Source: Bacteroidota bacterium (GTDB taxonomy: Bacteria > Bacteroidota > Bacteroidia > Bacteroidales > Bacteroidaceae). From it: a stretch of 64,000 nucleotides of DNA. The notes beneath the pieces are model-generated. The model saw only the letters and a program-made list of their open reading frames with translations, was not told the origin of the DNA and ran no database searches. The stretch is from NCBI GenBank assembly GCA_023425865.1, contig JAFABV010000049.1, positions 53,343-117,342 of the forward strand. The letters are read 5' to 3'. Every line of letters starts with the position of its first letter. The stretch's first letter is position 1. This document shows, piece by piece, positions 52,900 to 62,565 of this stretch. A program made the position numbers and the translations under genes.

Positions 52900-53697
52900 A
52901 TGGTGCATATCAACTGGAAAAAAACGTTCCTTGTCGTGTTCGACGTCATCTTGGCGGCATACATCATCGTTGCCTTCATGGCTTTTAACAAGCCCAATGA
53001 AGTGTCGCACGTATGCACACAGGTGAACATCAACATCCAGGACGAGGCGACCAACGGTTTTATCACCGCGCAAGAAATCAAGACTCGACTCGAGAAAAAC
53101 AAGCTGTATCCGCTCAATAAGCCGCTCAAGGACATCAATGTCAGGGGAATTGAGGAGATGCTGAAGCTAAGCTCGTTTGTCAAGACAGCGGAATGCTATA
53201 AAACCACAGACGGCCATGTGAACATCACGCTTACCCAGCGTATGCCCACGGTTCGTATCAAGGCCATCAACGGTGATGACTATTATCTTGATGACAACAA
53301 TAGCATTATGCCCAACTCAAACTATACGAGCGACCTCATTATTGCCACAGGGTACATCAGCAAATGGTTCGCGCATCACTATGTGTCGCATCTGGCACAA
53401 GCCCTGATGGCAAATGAGTTTTGGAAAAACCAAGTCGTGCAGATTAACGTGCTGCGTGACAGGGGCATAGAATTAGTGCCTCGGGTAGGCAACCACATTA
53501 TCTATATCGGACAGTTGCCAGAGACCAAGTATGTGAACGAGCGCAAGAAACTTGTCACCGAATATGTCGATAAGAAGATGGACCGGCTCAAGAAGTTTTA
53601 TCTTTACGGTCTCTCGCAAGCTGGCTGGAATAAGTATTCATACATCAACGTTGAATTTGACAACCAAATTATCTGTAAGAAAAGAAAATTGAATTGA
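52900..53697 (+). CDS. ftsQ: Cell division protein FtsQ
   Basis: The product is 265 residues. A short basic N-terminus and a membrane segment (FLVVFDVILAAYIIVAFMAF) are followed by a POTRA-like domain (about 45-110) and a beta domain. Sequence similarity in FtsQ is always low; identity rests on the topology and the position between murC and ftsA. It links early and late divisome parts. A small GC hairpin (52869-52885) lies between murC and this gene. Confidence 0.85.
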   Translation: MVHINWKKTFLVVFDVILAAYIIVAFMAFNKPNEVSHVCTQVNINIQDEATNGFITAQEIKTRLEKNKLYPLNKPLKDINVRGIEEMLKLSSFVKTAECYKTTDGHVNITLTQRMPTVRIKAINGDDYYLDDNNSIMPNSNYTSDLIIATGYISKWFAHHYVSHLAQALMANEFWKNQVVQINVLRDRGIELVPRVGNHIIYIGQLPETKYVNERKKLVTEYVDKKMDRLKKFYLYGLSQAGWNKYSYINVEFDNQIICKKRKLN

Positions 53698-53711
53698 TAA
53701 TATCATTACCT

Positions 53712-55151
53712 ATGGCAGATTTTATAGTAGCAATCGAGCTGGGCTCATCCAAGATGACCGGCATTGCGGGCAAGAAGAACCTTGACGGGAGCATCAGTGT
53801 ACTTGCCGTGGTGAGAGAAGACTCTACAGCCTGCATCCGTAAGGGGGTGGTCTACAACATCGACAAGACGGTGCAGACACTGACTAATATTGTAAAGAAA
53901 CTGGAGACTACCCTCAAGTCGAAGATTGCGCATGTCTACGTGGGCGTGGGCGGTCAGTCCATCCGTAGTGTCAAGAACCCTATCGTCAGGGAACTCCCCC
54001 CCGACTCTATCGTGACACAAGACATTATCAACGAACTGATGGATGTCAACCGGGGTATGCAATATCCTGAACAAGAAATCCTGGACGCTGCCACCCAGGA
54101 ATATCGTGTTGACAACCAGTATCAGCTCGACCCCGTAGGAATTCAATGTTCACGCTTAGAAGGTAATTTCCTCAATATTCTATGGCGAAAGACCTTCTAC
54201 CGCAATATCAACCAGTGTTTTGACAAGGCCGGTATTGCCATTGCGGAAATGTATCTCTCACCCTTGGCATTAGCCGACAATGTGCTCACAGACGCCGAGC
54301 GCCGCGCAGGCTGCGTGCTTGTAGACTTAGGCGCAGACACCACCACGGTGTCTGTCTATTACAAGAACATCCTGCGTCATCTGGCAGTCATCCCATTAGG
54401 TAGCAACAATATTACCAAAGATATCGCCTCGCTTCAGATCGAGGAAAGGCAAGCCGAGGAAATGAAGCTGAAGTATGCCAGCGCATACACAGATTCCAAT
54501 GAGGTAGACCGCGAGAAGCAATATCCCATTGATGCCGACCGCAGCATTGAGATGCGCAAGTTTGTCGATATTGTTGAGGGGAGGCTTGAGGAGATCGTCG
54601 AGAACGTATGGTATCAAGTACCCTCCGAGTTCTACGACAAGCTCCTTGGTGGTATTATTCTCACAGGTGGAGGCTCAAACCTGAAGAACATCGAGCTCCC
54701 CTTCCAGAACCATACCCACATCGAGAAGATCCGCGTCGCCAAATTCGTTTCACAAACCATCCATTCCAACAATCCCATCGTCACTGCCAAAGACGGTACC
54801 ATGTGTACCATATTAGGATTGTTGGCCAAAGGCGACATGAACTGCGCAGGCGAGGAAATCAGCAGCAACCTCTTCGGTACCGAAAACAAAACCACCCCGG
54901 TCACTGAGACCCCCAAAGAGCCTCGACCCATCAGCGAGATCACGGGCAAAGGCATTGTACAGACCGAGGCGGAAAAAGCAGCCGAAGAAGAGGCACGGCG
55001 CAAAAAGCAACAGGAAGAAGAAGCGCGACGCCTTGCGGAAGAGGCAGAGGCAGAGCGCCGTCGTCAGGAGAAAAGAGAAAACTCCTGGCTGCATAAAGCG
55101 TTTAACAGCCTGAAGAATTTCGGAAAGAAAATTGTTGAAGACGACGAATAA
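53712..55151 (+). CDS. ftsA: Cell division protein FtsA
   Basis: The product is 479 residues from MADFIVAIELGSSKMTGIAG at 53712, the actin-like fold with phosphate loops ELGSSKMTG and VLVDLGADTTTVSV. LTGGGSNLK is the adenosine motif. The C-terminal part is long and charged (AAEEEARRKKQQEEEARRLA) and ends with an amphipathic helix, SWLHKAFNSLKNFGKKI, that should bind the membrane. FtsA anchors FtsZ rings. It starts 14 bases after ftsQ. Confidence 0.95.
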   Translation: MADFIVAIELGSSKMTGIAGKKNLDGSISVLAVVREDSTACIRKGVVYNIDKTVQTLTNIVKKLETTLKSKIAHVYVGVGGQSIRSVKNPIVRELPPDSIVTQDIINELMDVNRGMQYPEQEILDAATQEYRVDNQYQLDPVGIQCSRLEGNFLNILWRKTFYRNINQCFDKAGIAIAEMYLSPLALADNVLTDAERRAGCVLVDLGADTTTVSVYYKNILRHLAVIPLGSNNITKDIASLQIEERQAEEMKLKYASAYTDSNEVDREKQYPIDADRSIEMRKFVDIVEGRLEEIVENVWYQVPSEFYDKLLGGIILTGGGSNLKNIELPFQNHTHIEKIRVAKFVSQTIHSNNPIVTAKDGTMCTILGLLAKGDMNCAGEEISSNLFGTENKTTPVTETPKEPRPISEITGKGIVQTEAEKAAEEEARRKKQQEEEARRLAEEAEAERRRQEKRENSWLHKAFNSLKNFGKKIVEDDE

Positions 55152-55181
55152 ACAGGGATCAACAGATTAAGACAGACCATT

Positions 55182-56522
55182 ATGCAGGACAATAATATGA
55201 CAGAGAATAACAAGCCGGCAATTCTTGACTTCGGCGAACCAGAAAAGGAGAACAGCATCATTAAGGTCATTGGTGTAGGTGGTGGTGGCGGAAACGCCGT
55301 GAACCACATGTACCGTGAGGGCATCCACGATGTGTCTTTCGTACTCTGCAATACTGACGCGCAGGCACTCAACGATTCTCCCATACCCGTACATCTTCAG
55401 TTAGGCAACGAGGGCTTAGGAGCCGGCAACCGTCCTGAGCGTGCCCGGCAGGCCGCCCAAGAGAGCATCGACGACATCCGTCATATGCTCAACGACGGCA
55501 CCCGCATGGCATTCATCACCGCAGGTATGGGTGGCGGCACTGGTACTGGCGCTGCACCCGTTATTGCCCAAGTGAGCAAAGAGATGGGTATCCTCACCGT
55601 AGGTATCGTTACCATCCCCTTCCGCTTCGAGGGACCCAAAAAAATCGACCAAGCCCTCGACGGCGTTGAAGAGATGGCCAAGCACGTTGATGCGCTATTG
55701 GTCATCAACAATGAGCGCCTGCGGGAAATATACCCCGACCTTTCGGTGCTCGACGCCTTTGGCAAGGCCGACGACACACTGAGTGTCGCTGCCAAAAGCA
55801 TTGCCGAGATCATCACCATACATGGACTTATCAACCTCGACTTCAACGACGTGAAGACCGTACTCAAGGATGGCGGTGTTGCCATCATGAGCACAGGCTA
55901 CGGCGAGGGCGAAGGCCGTGTGAAGAAAGCCATCGAAGACGCTCTCAACTCACCGTTGCTCAACGACAACGATGTCTTCAACTCCAAGAAGATCTTGCTG
56001 TCTATCGCCTTCTCCAGCGAGAAGAAAGAGCAGGATAGCCTGATGATGGAAGAAATGAATGACGTCAACGACTTCATGGCCAGATTTGGTGAAGACTTCG
56101 AGATCAAGTGGGGATTGGCCATCGACCCCGAACTCGACAGGAAGGTGAAGGTGACCATCCTCGCCACCGGATTCGGCATTGAGGATGTTGAGCCCAAGGA
56201 GATGCACAACCGTCGCTCGCAAGAAGAGGCCAACCGTATCGCCGTGGAAGAAGAAAAAGCCATTGAGCGCATTGACCGCCGCAACCGCTATTACGGCTCA
56301 GACTCCAACAATACGCAGTACAAACGTCGTCCCCACATTTATATCTTCAGTCAGGATGACCTCGACAATGAGGATGTTATCATGGCCGTAGAGAATACGC
56401 CGACCTATAAACGAACCCACCAGATGCTGGCCGAGATTCGTAATCAGGCCAACGGACAGAAGAAAGAGAACGACAATGATGATAATGCCAACCCTGTGGC
56501 GGGTGTCATCAGCTTTGCATAA
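55182..56522 (+). CDS. ftsZ: Cell division protein FtsZ
   Basis: The product is 446 residues. The tubulin-type GTP site is GGGTGTGAAPVIAQ and the N-terminal motif is IGVGGGGGNAVNHM; the catalytic T7 loop NLDFNDVKTVL is present. After the globular core comes a linker and a peptide VENTPTYKR (about 403-411) that resembles the FtsA/ZipA-binding C-terminal peptide. Unusually, about 35 more residues follow (acidic and N-rich, ending VAGVISFA). FtsZ polymerises into the division ring. It follows ftsA after 30 bases and is followed by yqeY. Confidence 0.96.
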   Translation: MQDNNMTENNKPAILDFGEPEKENSIIKVIGVGGGGGNAVNHMYREGIHDVSFVLCNTDAQALNDSPIPVHLQLGNEGLGAGNRPERARQAAQESIDDIRHMLNDGTRMAFITAGMGGGTGTGAAPVIAQVSKEMGILTVGIVTIPFRFEGPKKIDQALDGVEEMAKHVDALLVINNERLREIYPDLSVLDAFGKADDTLSVAAKSIAEIITIHGLINLDFNDVKTVLKDGGVAIMSTGYGEGEGRVKKAIEDALNSPLLNDNDVFNSKKILLSIAFSSEKKEQDSLMMEEMNDVNDFMARFGEDFEIKWGLAIDPELDRKVKVTILATGFGIEDVEPKEMHNRRSQEEANRIAVEEEKAIERIDRRNRYYGSDSNNTQYKRRPHIYIFSQDDLDNEDVIMAVENTPTYKRTHQMLAEIRNQANGQKKENDNDDNANPVAGVISFA

Positions 56523-56602
56523 CATTCTGTTGAGGAATGAAGGGAGTTATCCTCCATAACTTCTTTCCTCCCCCTCAACTTCCTAACTACATATCATAAG
56601 CT

Positions 56603-57055
56603 ATGTCAACATTATTTGATCAGGTCAGCAGCGATATACGCACGGCCATGAAGGCGCACGACAAAGTACGTTTAGAGACTCTTCGCAACATCAAGAAATA
56701 TTTCCTCGAAGCCAAGACCGCTCCCGGTGCCAACGACACCTTGGAAGACGATGCCGCGCTTAAGATCTTGCAGAAACTTGCCAAACAGGGAGAGGAAAGT
56801 GCTGAAACCTACGCCAAGGCCGGACGTCAGGACTTGGCTGACAGCGAGACCGCACAGGTGAATGTCATCAAGGAATATCTGCCCAAGCCCCTCTCCGAAA
56901 GTGAGATCGAAGCACAGGTCAAGGAGATTATCGCCCAGACCGGTGCCACCGACATGAAGGCCATGGGACAGGTCATGGGCTTAGCTACCAAGCAGATGGC
57001 CGGCAAGGCCGACGGCAAGATTATCTCTGCCATCGTCCGCAAGCTCTTGGCCTAA
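56603..57055 (+). CDS. GatB/YqeY domain protein
   Basis: The product is 150 residues, all helical. TLRNIKKYFLEAKTA and the C-terminal KAMGQVMGLATKQMAGKADG match the YqeY family, whose C-terminal domain resembles the tRNA-binding domain of GatB. Role unknown. It lies 80 bases after ftsZ and may be a final gene of the dcw transcript. No rightward terminator is evident; a strong leftward hairpin at 57175-57205 may also act as one. Confidence 0.85.
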   Translation: MSTLFDQVSSDIRTAMKAHDKVRLETLRNIKKYFLEAKTAPGANDTLEDDAALKILQKLAKQGEESAETYAKAGRQDLADSETAQVNVIKEYLPKPLSESEIEAQVKEIIAQTGATDMKAMGQVMGLATKQMAGKADGKIISAIVRKLLA

Positions 57056-57165
57056 GATTTCACGATTGAGGGCGACAGCCAGACTGCGCCCCATTGCTCA
57101 CACAACGCCTGCACTCACCCGCTACCATCCACCGGCTGAGTCCGGGCGTTTCTGTGGTGTCCCAC

Positions 57166-57205
57166 AAACAAAAAGCTACACCGACGCCCCACGTGCCAGT
57201 GTAGC
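57166..57205 (-). terminator. Terminator of the susC-susD operon
   Basis: GCTACAC (57175-57181) pairs with GTGTAGC (57199-57205) around 17 bases, and on the minus strand is followed by TTTTTGTTTG. It lies about 80 bases past the susD stop. A second hairpin, GCGTCG/CGACGC at about 57246-57268, lies closer to the stop but lacks a T-run. Confidence 0.65.
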
Positions 57206-57283
57206 CATCTCATAAAACAGACCCTGAGAATACAGGCCTGAAATGCGTCGCCATGGTTGAGCGACGCCACGTTTTAAAGAGAT

Positions 57284-58873
57284 TTATTTGTTCGCCGGAT
57301 GGTCATACGTCGAAGTACGCACGTCCCAATACATTTTGCTGTAATAGTTGTTGGTACCGTCAGTGAGTTTGGCTACGGCAGCCTCCCAGTTGGTGCCGTT
57401 GAGCGTACTCTCATTGGTGGGGTACTTCACACGTGAGATGATATCGCCCTTGGTGTCGCTCAGCGGCGTGAAGGCGTAACTCGTCGTGCCCAGTTTAGCA
57501 CAGTATTCTCCCGGACGTACAATCTGGTTGGGATACCCCGTGCGGCGTATCTCGGTCCAGGCCTCGGTGCCGTTGGTAAAGAGGTCTATGTATTTCTGTA
57601 TGGCGCAGGCCTCAGCGTCCACCGTCTGGCTCACGGCCGCCACGTAGGCATCCTCTACCGACTTTGCGAGGCTCGCACCTGCAATGTCGTACCAATATTC
57701 TAACGACGCGCGTACACCAGCCTCATAGTCGGCGGCATCGTAGCCGTTATATTCACACTCTATGAACTTCTGCTCAGCGTAGGTCATCAAGGGCACGGCA
57801 TAAGTCTTCGACAGACACACCGGCGGGTTGTAATACCAGTTGGGCACATTGTCCTGAACATAGATCTTGGCCTGCACGCCCGTGCTCGTGGCTACGCACA
57901 TACCGTTATACACGCTGTCCTCGCTGTTCACCGTGGTGTAAACCTGCAGACGTGGGTCTACCACACCCTCCCAGGGATGCGACTTGCTGTTCAGTGTGTC
58001 ACGCTGACCTTTCATCAGGTCTACCAGCGTCTTGTTGATGCTGAAGTCGTTACGGCGATCTACAAAATAGCCCTCATAGAACTTACAATAGTCGGTGCCC
58101 GAGGCGGCATAGGTGAACTTCGCCGCGTCGTCGTTGCTCGTCATCACACCGCTGGCCAACGCCTCCTTGATGTACGACTTCCAGTTGGGATCCACCTTCG
58201 ACACGTGTATAGCCAAACGGCATTTGAGCGAGTTGCCAAACTTTTTCCACTTCGTGGCATCGCCCCCGAAGATGACGTCGCCCGAGGTGAAGGCGGGCTG
58301 GCTCTCGTCAATCATCTCCACGGCCTTGGTCAGGTCGCTGATCATGCCAGCGTATATGTCCTTCTGGTCATCATATTTGGCATACAGCACACCCTTGTCC
58401 TCAAGCTGGGCAATCTCTGAGTAGGGCACGCTGCCCCACGTGTCGGTGATGACATCCATGAGCCACACCTTCATAATCATGGCCGCGGCAATCTGATTGC
58501 TGTTGGCACCATAGGCCGAGTTGGTGGCCGCAGTGGCCTCATCCTGATTGGCCTTGATCACTTTGTCGAAGTTGGCCATGCCCATATAGAGGTAATTGAA
58601 ATAGTTGTTGTTCACCGACTCACGAATCTGGTAACGGTCCTCCTCGGTATAGTTGCGCTGACTCCACTGCTGCGCATAGACCAGACACTGTCGGCCGCTG
58701 AACCACACGTCATAGATATTGTCCATGGTCCACTTCTGTGCACCCTCCATCAGCATGTGCGAGGGCACTGCCGACGGCCTGTTGGGATTGCTGTTCATGT
58801 CCTCCAGGTCTTCGCACGCGGCGAGAGAACACATGGCGACCCCCATCATGATATATTTCAGAAACTTGTTCAT
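57284..58873 (-). CDS. SusD/RagB-family outer-membrane lipoprotein
   Basis: The product is 529 residues from MNKFLKYIMMGVAMCSLAAC at 58873; Cys20 should be lipidated, and the EDLED after it fits the acidic surface-export pattern. It has the SusD-like-2 layout with TPR-like helices near the N-terminus (AAAMIMKVWLMDVITDTWGS). SusD-like proteins form the lid of a SusC transporter and capture the substrate. The start is 19 bases after the SusC gene. No glycosidase or peptidase gene is in the operon, so the ligand cannot be guessed. Confidence 0.9.
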   Translation of the reverse strand: MNKFLKYIMMGVAMCSLAACEDLEDMNSNPNRPSAVPSHMLMEGAQKWTMDNIYDVWFSGRQCLVYAQQWSQRNYTEEDRYQIRESVNNNYFNYLYMGMANFDKVIKANQDEATAATNSAYGANSNQIAAAMIMKVWLMDVITDTWGSVPYSEIAQLEDKGVLYAKYDDQKDIYAGMISDLTKAVEMIDESQPAFTSGDVIFGGDATKWKKFGNSLKCRLAIHVSKVDPNWKSYIKEALASGVMTSNDDAAKFTYAASGTDYCKFYEGYFVDRRNDFSINKTLVDLMKGQRDTLNSKSHPWEGVVDPRLQVYTTVNSEDSVYNGMCVATSTGVQAKIYVQDNVPNWYYNPPVCLSKTYAVPLMTYAEQKFIECEYNGYDAADYEAGVRASLEYWYDIAGASLAKSVEDAYVAAVSQTVDAEACAIQKYIDLFTNGTEAWTEIRRTGYPNQIVRPGEYCAKLGTTSYAFTPLSDTKGDIISRVKYPTNESTLNGTNWEAAVAKLTDGTNNYYSKMYWDVRTSTYDHPANK

Positions 58874-58892
58874 ACGATTTGTCTCCCTTGAT

Positions 58893-61800
58893 TTAGAATT
58901 TAACATTTGCGGTAACACCGAATGTAGCCACCATCGGGGTGGCGCCACCCTCAATACCCTGCACGTTGCCTGAGCTGGTAACAATCATCTCAGGGTCGAA
59001 ATGCTTCACATCGGGTCCCCAGATAGCCAGGTTACGGCCGTAGGCCGAGAGGCGCAGCGACTTGACGATGCTCGTGGGCTTGAAGTTGAAGGTGTAACCC
59101 ACATTGATCTCACGCAGCTTGACGTAGTCGGAGCTCAGCACGCTCTGTGCGCCTGGACCGCTGTAGTAGTTCTCGTAGTAGTCGCGTGCCGACACCGTCA
59201 TGGTGTTCTTGCCGCTGCTCTGGTAGGTGCCGTCGGCATTCTGTATGAGGTTTCCGCTGGCGTCCACCGCGGCCACATACCCGTCGGTCACGATGCCGTT
59301 CTCACGCACGCCGTTGGCAGCGGTCTCTTCAAACATACCGCAATACATACCCCACATATAAGTAGTGGAGAAATAGTGTCCGCCGCGCGAGAAGTCAAAC
59401 TGAATGCTGGCATCGAAATTCTTATACCTGAAGGTGTTGACCCATCCACCCGTCACGTCGGGGTAGATGCTGGCCACGCTCTCATAAGAGTCGGTGGCGA
59501 GGTAGAGACCCGTATTGGGATCCACCAGTTTATGGCCCTCAGCGTCGTAGAGGTAATTGGTGGTGCGGATGACACCGTACTCCTCACCCACCACGGCACC
59601 AATCTCCGCACTGAACGGCGCGGTGGTGATGCGGTAGTAGTCCACGCCTTCGCTCAGGCTCTTCACCTCGTTCTTGTTGTGCGACAGGGTGATGTTGGTG
59701 TTCCACTCAAAGTCGCGGGTCTTCACCGGTGTGGCGTGGAAGGCAAACTCCACACCCTTGTTCTGTATCTCACCCGAGTTGACCATCTTGTAGAGGTAAC
59801 CCGTGGTACCCGACACCGACAGCGGCAGGATCTCGTCCTTGGTGGTGGTGGTGTAGAACGTCAGGTCGAAACCCAGTCGATTGTTGAGGAACGCCGCCTC
59901 CAGACCAAACTCCCACGAGCGTGTCGACTCAGGCTTGAGGTTGGCATTGCTGAGCGTGTTCGACAGCACATAACCCGGCGTCGAGCTGTCAATATTGGTG
60001 TACTGCGCATAGGTCGACAGCAGCTGATAGGGGTCGGTGTCATTACCCACTCGTGAGTAACCTGCCCTCACCTTACCATAGCTGAGCCATGGCAGTTTGT
60101 TCTTAAGTATCTCTGAGAACACCCAGCTGGCCGAGATTGACGGGTAAACGTAGGTGTTGTTACCCGAGGGCAGCGTCGACGACTTGTCACCGCGCAGCGT
60201 GCCTTCGAGGTAGAGCATGTTCTTCCAACCCACGGTCACGTCGCCGAAGAGCGAGTTGATACCCTTCTTGCTCTTATAATTGTAAGCCGTTGGAGTCGAC
60301 ACCGAGTTGGCCAGGTTGTAGTACAGGGGTATGGCGATGCCACCCTGTGTCACACCGTAAATATACTCATAGTGGCGCTTCATGATATTGGCACCCACGT
60401 TGGCCGAGAGACTGTAATCTCCAAATGCCTGCTGGTACATCAGCATGAACTCATGGTTCATCTCATACTGTTGTCTCGACACCTCCCTGTAACGCGACTG
60501 TTCCTGCGAGCCCACGGCGTTGCGCTCATATTGCTTGTCCACATAGAAGTCGAGGTTAGCCTTATACTGGGCCTTGAGCTGCGGCAGAATCTGGTAGATC
60601 ACACCCACATTACCGTAGATACGGTTGCGTGAGTCGTTCTCGTAGTTCATATATCGGCTCCAGTACACGTTGTTGTGATACTCAGGCGTGGGGTCGTCGA
60701 CGCTGGCACGGTTCCACGTTGCCTGCGTACCGTCTGGATACTGGTAAAGGTCCTTCTGCTCATCGATGTTGAGTTGGCGCTGTCCCCACTGGGTAAACTT
60801 CACCATGATGTTGTTGTCACCATAGCCGGTGTCCTGACGGCCTTTGGTGCGGTTGTTGAAGAAGTTGACCGCCGTGAAGACGTTAAACTTCTTGTCCTTG
60901 CTCATCATGTTGCCCGTCACGCTGAAGGTATTCTTGTACTGACTGCTGTTGGGCAGGTAACCGTTGAGCGAAGTATTGGTGTAAGAGATGCGGAAAGCAC
61001 TGTTCTCGTGGGCTTGCGACACCGATACATTATTGGTGTACGACACCCCGGTCTCGAAGAAGTCGCGGAAGTCTGAGCTTGCCGGACTCCATGCCGAGGT
61101 GGTGGGGTTGCCCACCTTGCCGCCAGCCTCCCATTTGGCCAGGTCGTACCAGGAGAGCACCTGTCGGCCATCGAGCTTCGGGCCCCAGCTCTCGTCCATG
61201 CCATAGTCGGGCACGGTATACTCCACACCATTGATGGTGGTGGTGCTGAAGTCATCGCCCTCGTAGCCATAAACGTATTCGCCGGCGTAACCGTAGCCGC
61301 CACCATACTGACTCTGCAGCTTGGGCAGCTTGGTCACCTTCTCAAAACCAAGCGTAGAAGTAAACTCCACATTGAGTCCGGATCCGGCCTTGGCCCGCTT
61401 GGTAGTGATCATGATGACACCATTAGAGGCGCGACTGCCATAGAGCGCCGTGGCGGCCGATCCCTTAAGCACCGATATATTGTCAATGTCGTCGGGGTTG
61501 ATATCCTGAATGAGGTTGCCATAGTCATAACCGCCACCGCCGCGTGCCGTCTCGGTAGAGTTGTAGTCGGCACCCTCGATGGGCACACCGTCAACCACAA
61601 AGAGGGGCTGGTTGTTGCCCGAGAGAGAGCTCACGCCACGGATGAGGATCTTCGACGAACCGCCCATGCTTCCAGCACCCGATGAAATCTGCAAGCCGGC
61701 CACCTTACCCGTCAGCGCGTTGACGGGATTGTTCAGGCCACCGCGCGACTTCAGCAGGTCGCTGCCCTTTACTTCGCTCACGGCGTAGCCCAGGGCCTTC

Positions 61801-62135
61801 TTCTCACGCGACACGCCAAGGGCGGTCACCACCACATCGTTCAAGGTATTGTCTTCAGGCTTCAGCGCTATCTGCATGTTGCTCTTGGCTGTCACCTGCT
61901 GGGTCTGCATGCCCAGATAAGATATTTGTAACTTACCGTTGGCTGGCACCGACAGGGTAAAATTACCCTCTGAGTCAGAAATGGTACCCATCTTGGTACC
62001 TGCCACCATGACCGAAGCACCCACGATTGGCTCACCGTCCTCAGCAGAGACAACGGTTCCGCGAACCTGAGTCTGGGCCAGAGCCACGCCACAATACATC
62101 GTGGCTCCGACCATCATCATCATTAGTCTTTTCAT
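58893..62135 (-). CDS. SusC/RagA-family TonB-dependent outer-membrane transporter
   Basis: The product is about 1,080 residues from MKRLMMMMVGATMYCGVALA; a start one codon earlier (62138) is equally possible. Domain order is signal peptide, carboxypeptidase-regulatory-like fold (about 24-105), plug with SGNNQPLFVVDGVPIEGAD and the family tag LYGSRASNGVIMITTK, then a 22-strand barrel ending in phenylalanine (VATFGVTANVKF). Import is powered by TonB. It pairs with the SusD-like lid encoded downstream. A consensus promoter lies about 155 bases upstream. Confidence 0.93.
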   Translation of the reverse strand: MKRLMMMMVGATMYCGVALAQTQVRGTVVSAEDGEPIVGASVMVAGTKMGTISDSEGNFTLSVPANGKLQISYLGMQTQQVTAKSNMQIALKPEDNTLNDVVVTALGVSREKKALGYAVSEVKGSDLLKSRGGLNNPVNALTGKVAGLQISSGAGSMGGSSKILIRGVSSLSGNNQPLFVVDGVPIEGADYNSTETARGGGGYDYGNLIQDINPDDIDNISVLKGSAATALYGSRASNGVIMITTKRAKAGSGLNVEFTSTLGFEKVTKLPKLQSQYGGGYGYAGEYVYGYEGDDFSTTTINGVEYTVPDYGMDESWGPKLDGRQVLSWYDLAKWEAGGKVGNPTTSAWSPASSDFRDFFETGVSYTNNVSVSQAHENSAFRISYTNTSLNGYLPNSSQYKNTFSVTGNMMSKDKKFNVFTAVNFFNNRTKGRQDTGYGDNNIMVKFTQWGQRQLNIDEQKDLYQYPDGTQATWNRASVDDPTPEYHNNVYWSRYMNYENDSRNRIYGNVGVIYQILPQLKAQYKANLDFYVDKQYERNAVGSQEQSRYREVSRQQYEMNHEFMLMYQQAFGDYSLSANVGANIMKRHYEYIYGVTQGGIAIPLYYNLANSVSTPTAYNYKSKKGINSLFGDVTVGWKNMLYLEGTLRGDKSSTLPSGNNTYVYPSISASWVFSEILKNKLPWLSYGKVRAGYSRVGNDTDPYQLLSTYAQYTNIDSSTPGYVLSNTLSNANLKPESTRSWEFGLEAAFLNNRLGFDLTFYTTTTKDEILPLSVSGTTGYLYKMVNSGEIQNKGVEFAFHATPVKTRDFEWNTNITLSHNKNEVKSLSEGVDYYRITTAPFSAEIGAVVGEEYGVIRTTNYLYDAEGHKLVDPNTGLYLATDSYESVASIYPDVTGGWVNTFRYKNFDASIQFDFSRGGHYFSTTYMWGMYCGMFEETAANGVRENGIVTDGYVAAVDASGNLIQNADGTYQSSGKNTMTVSARDYYENYYSGPGAQSVLSSDYVKLREINVGYTFNFKPTSIVKSLRLSAYGRNLAIWGPDVKHFDPEMIVTSSGNVQGIEGGATPMVATFGVTANVKF

Positions 62136-62138
62136 CAT

Positions 62139-62565
62139 CTTTCTCTCTCTCTTAAAATAATAATAATACAAATAAATACTACTTATGTATATCCTGTTCT
62201 GTTCTTGTTGTCAAGAACTCATTATCTATGTCGTCACAAAAGGATGCTGTCGGCGCACACACTTGGCGACAAAACGTTAACCTTTCTGCCGCAAAGTTAA
62301 AAATAGTATACTATATCTGCAAATATTTTGGATAAAATTCTTCAATATTCACTAAAATATTTTGCATAGTGCCATATTTTAAGCAAATATAAAGACTATT
62401 TGCTCACAATATCATAACATAGCATTGATTACTGATATATAATTACATTAATATACAATATATATGTCAACTGCATACAACAAGCACCACGACACACCAT
62501 AATGCATATTTCCTGCATATCACACAAGCATAGTTACCCCACCCCACAGGCAGGACAAAGGAGCC
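62139..62565. other. AT-rich upstream region of susC
   Basis: About 430 bp with the susC leader (to about 62285), the promoter at 62292-62323 and then a very AT-rich block (62320-62470) with many TATATA and AATAT steps that may bend. No gene is supported. Confidence 0.6.
62292..62323 (-). promoter_or_regulatory. Promoter of the susC-susD operon
   Basis: On the minus strand TTTG (plus 62320-62323), exactly 20 bases, then TAACTTTG (plus 62292-62299) match the consensus exactly. The leader would be about 150 bases. No anti-sigma/ECF genes are adjacent. Confidence 0.75.
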
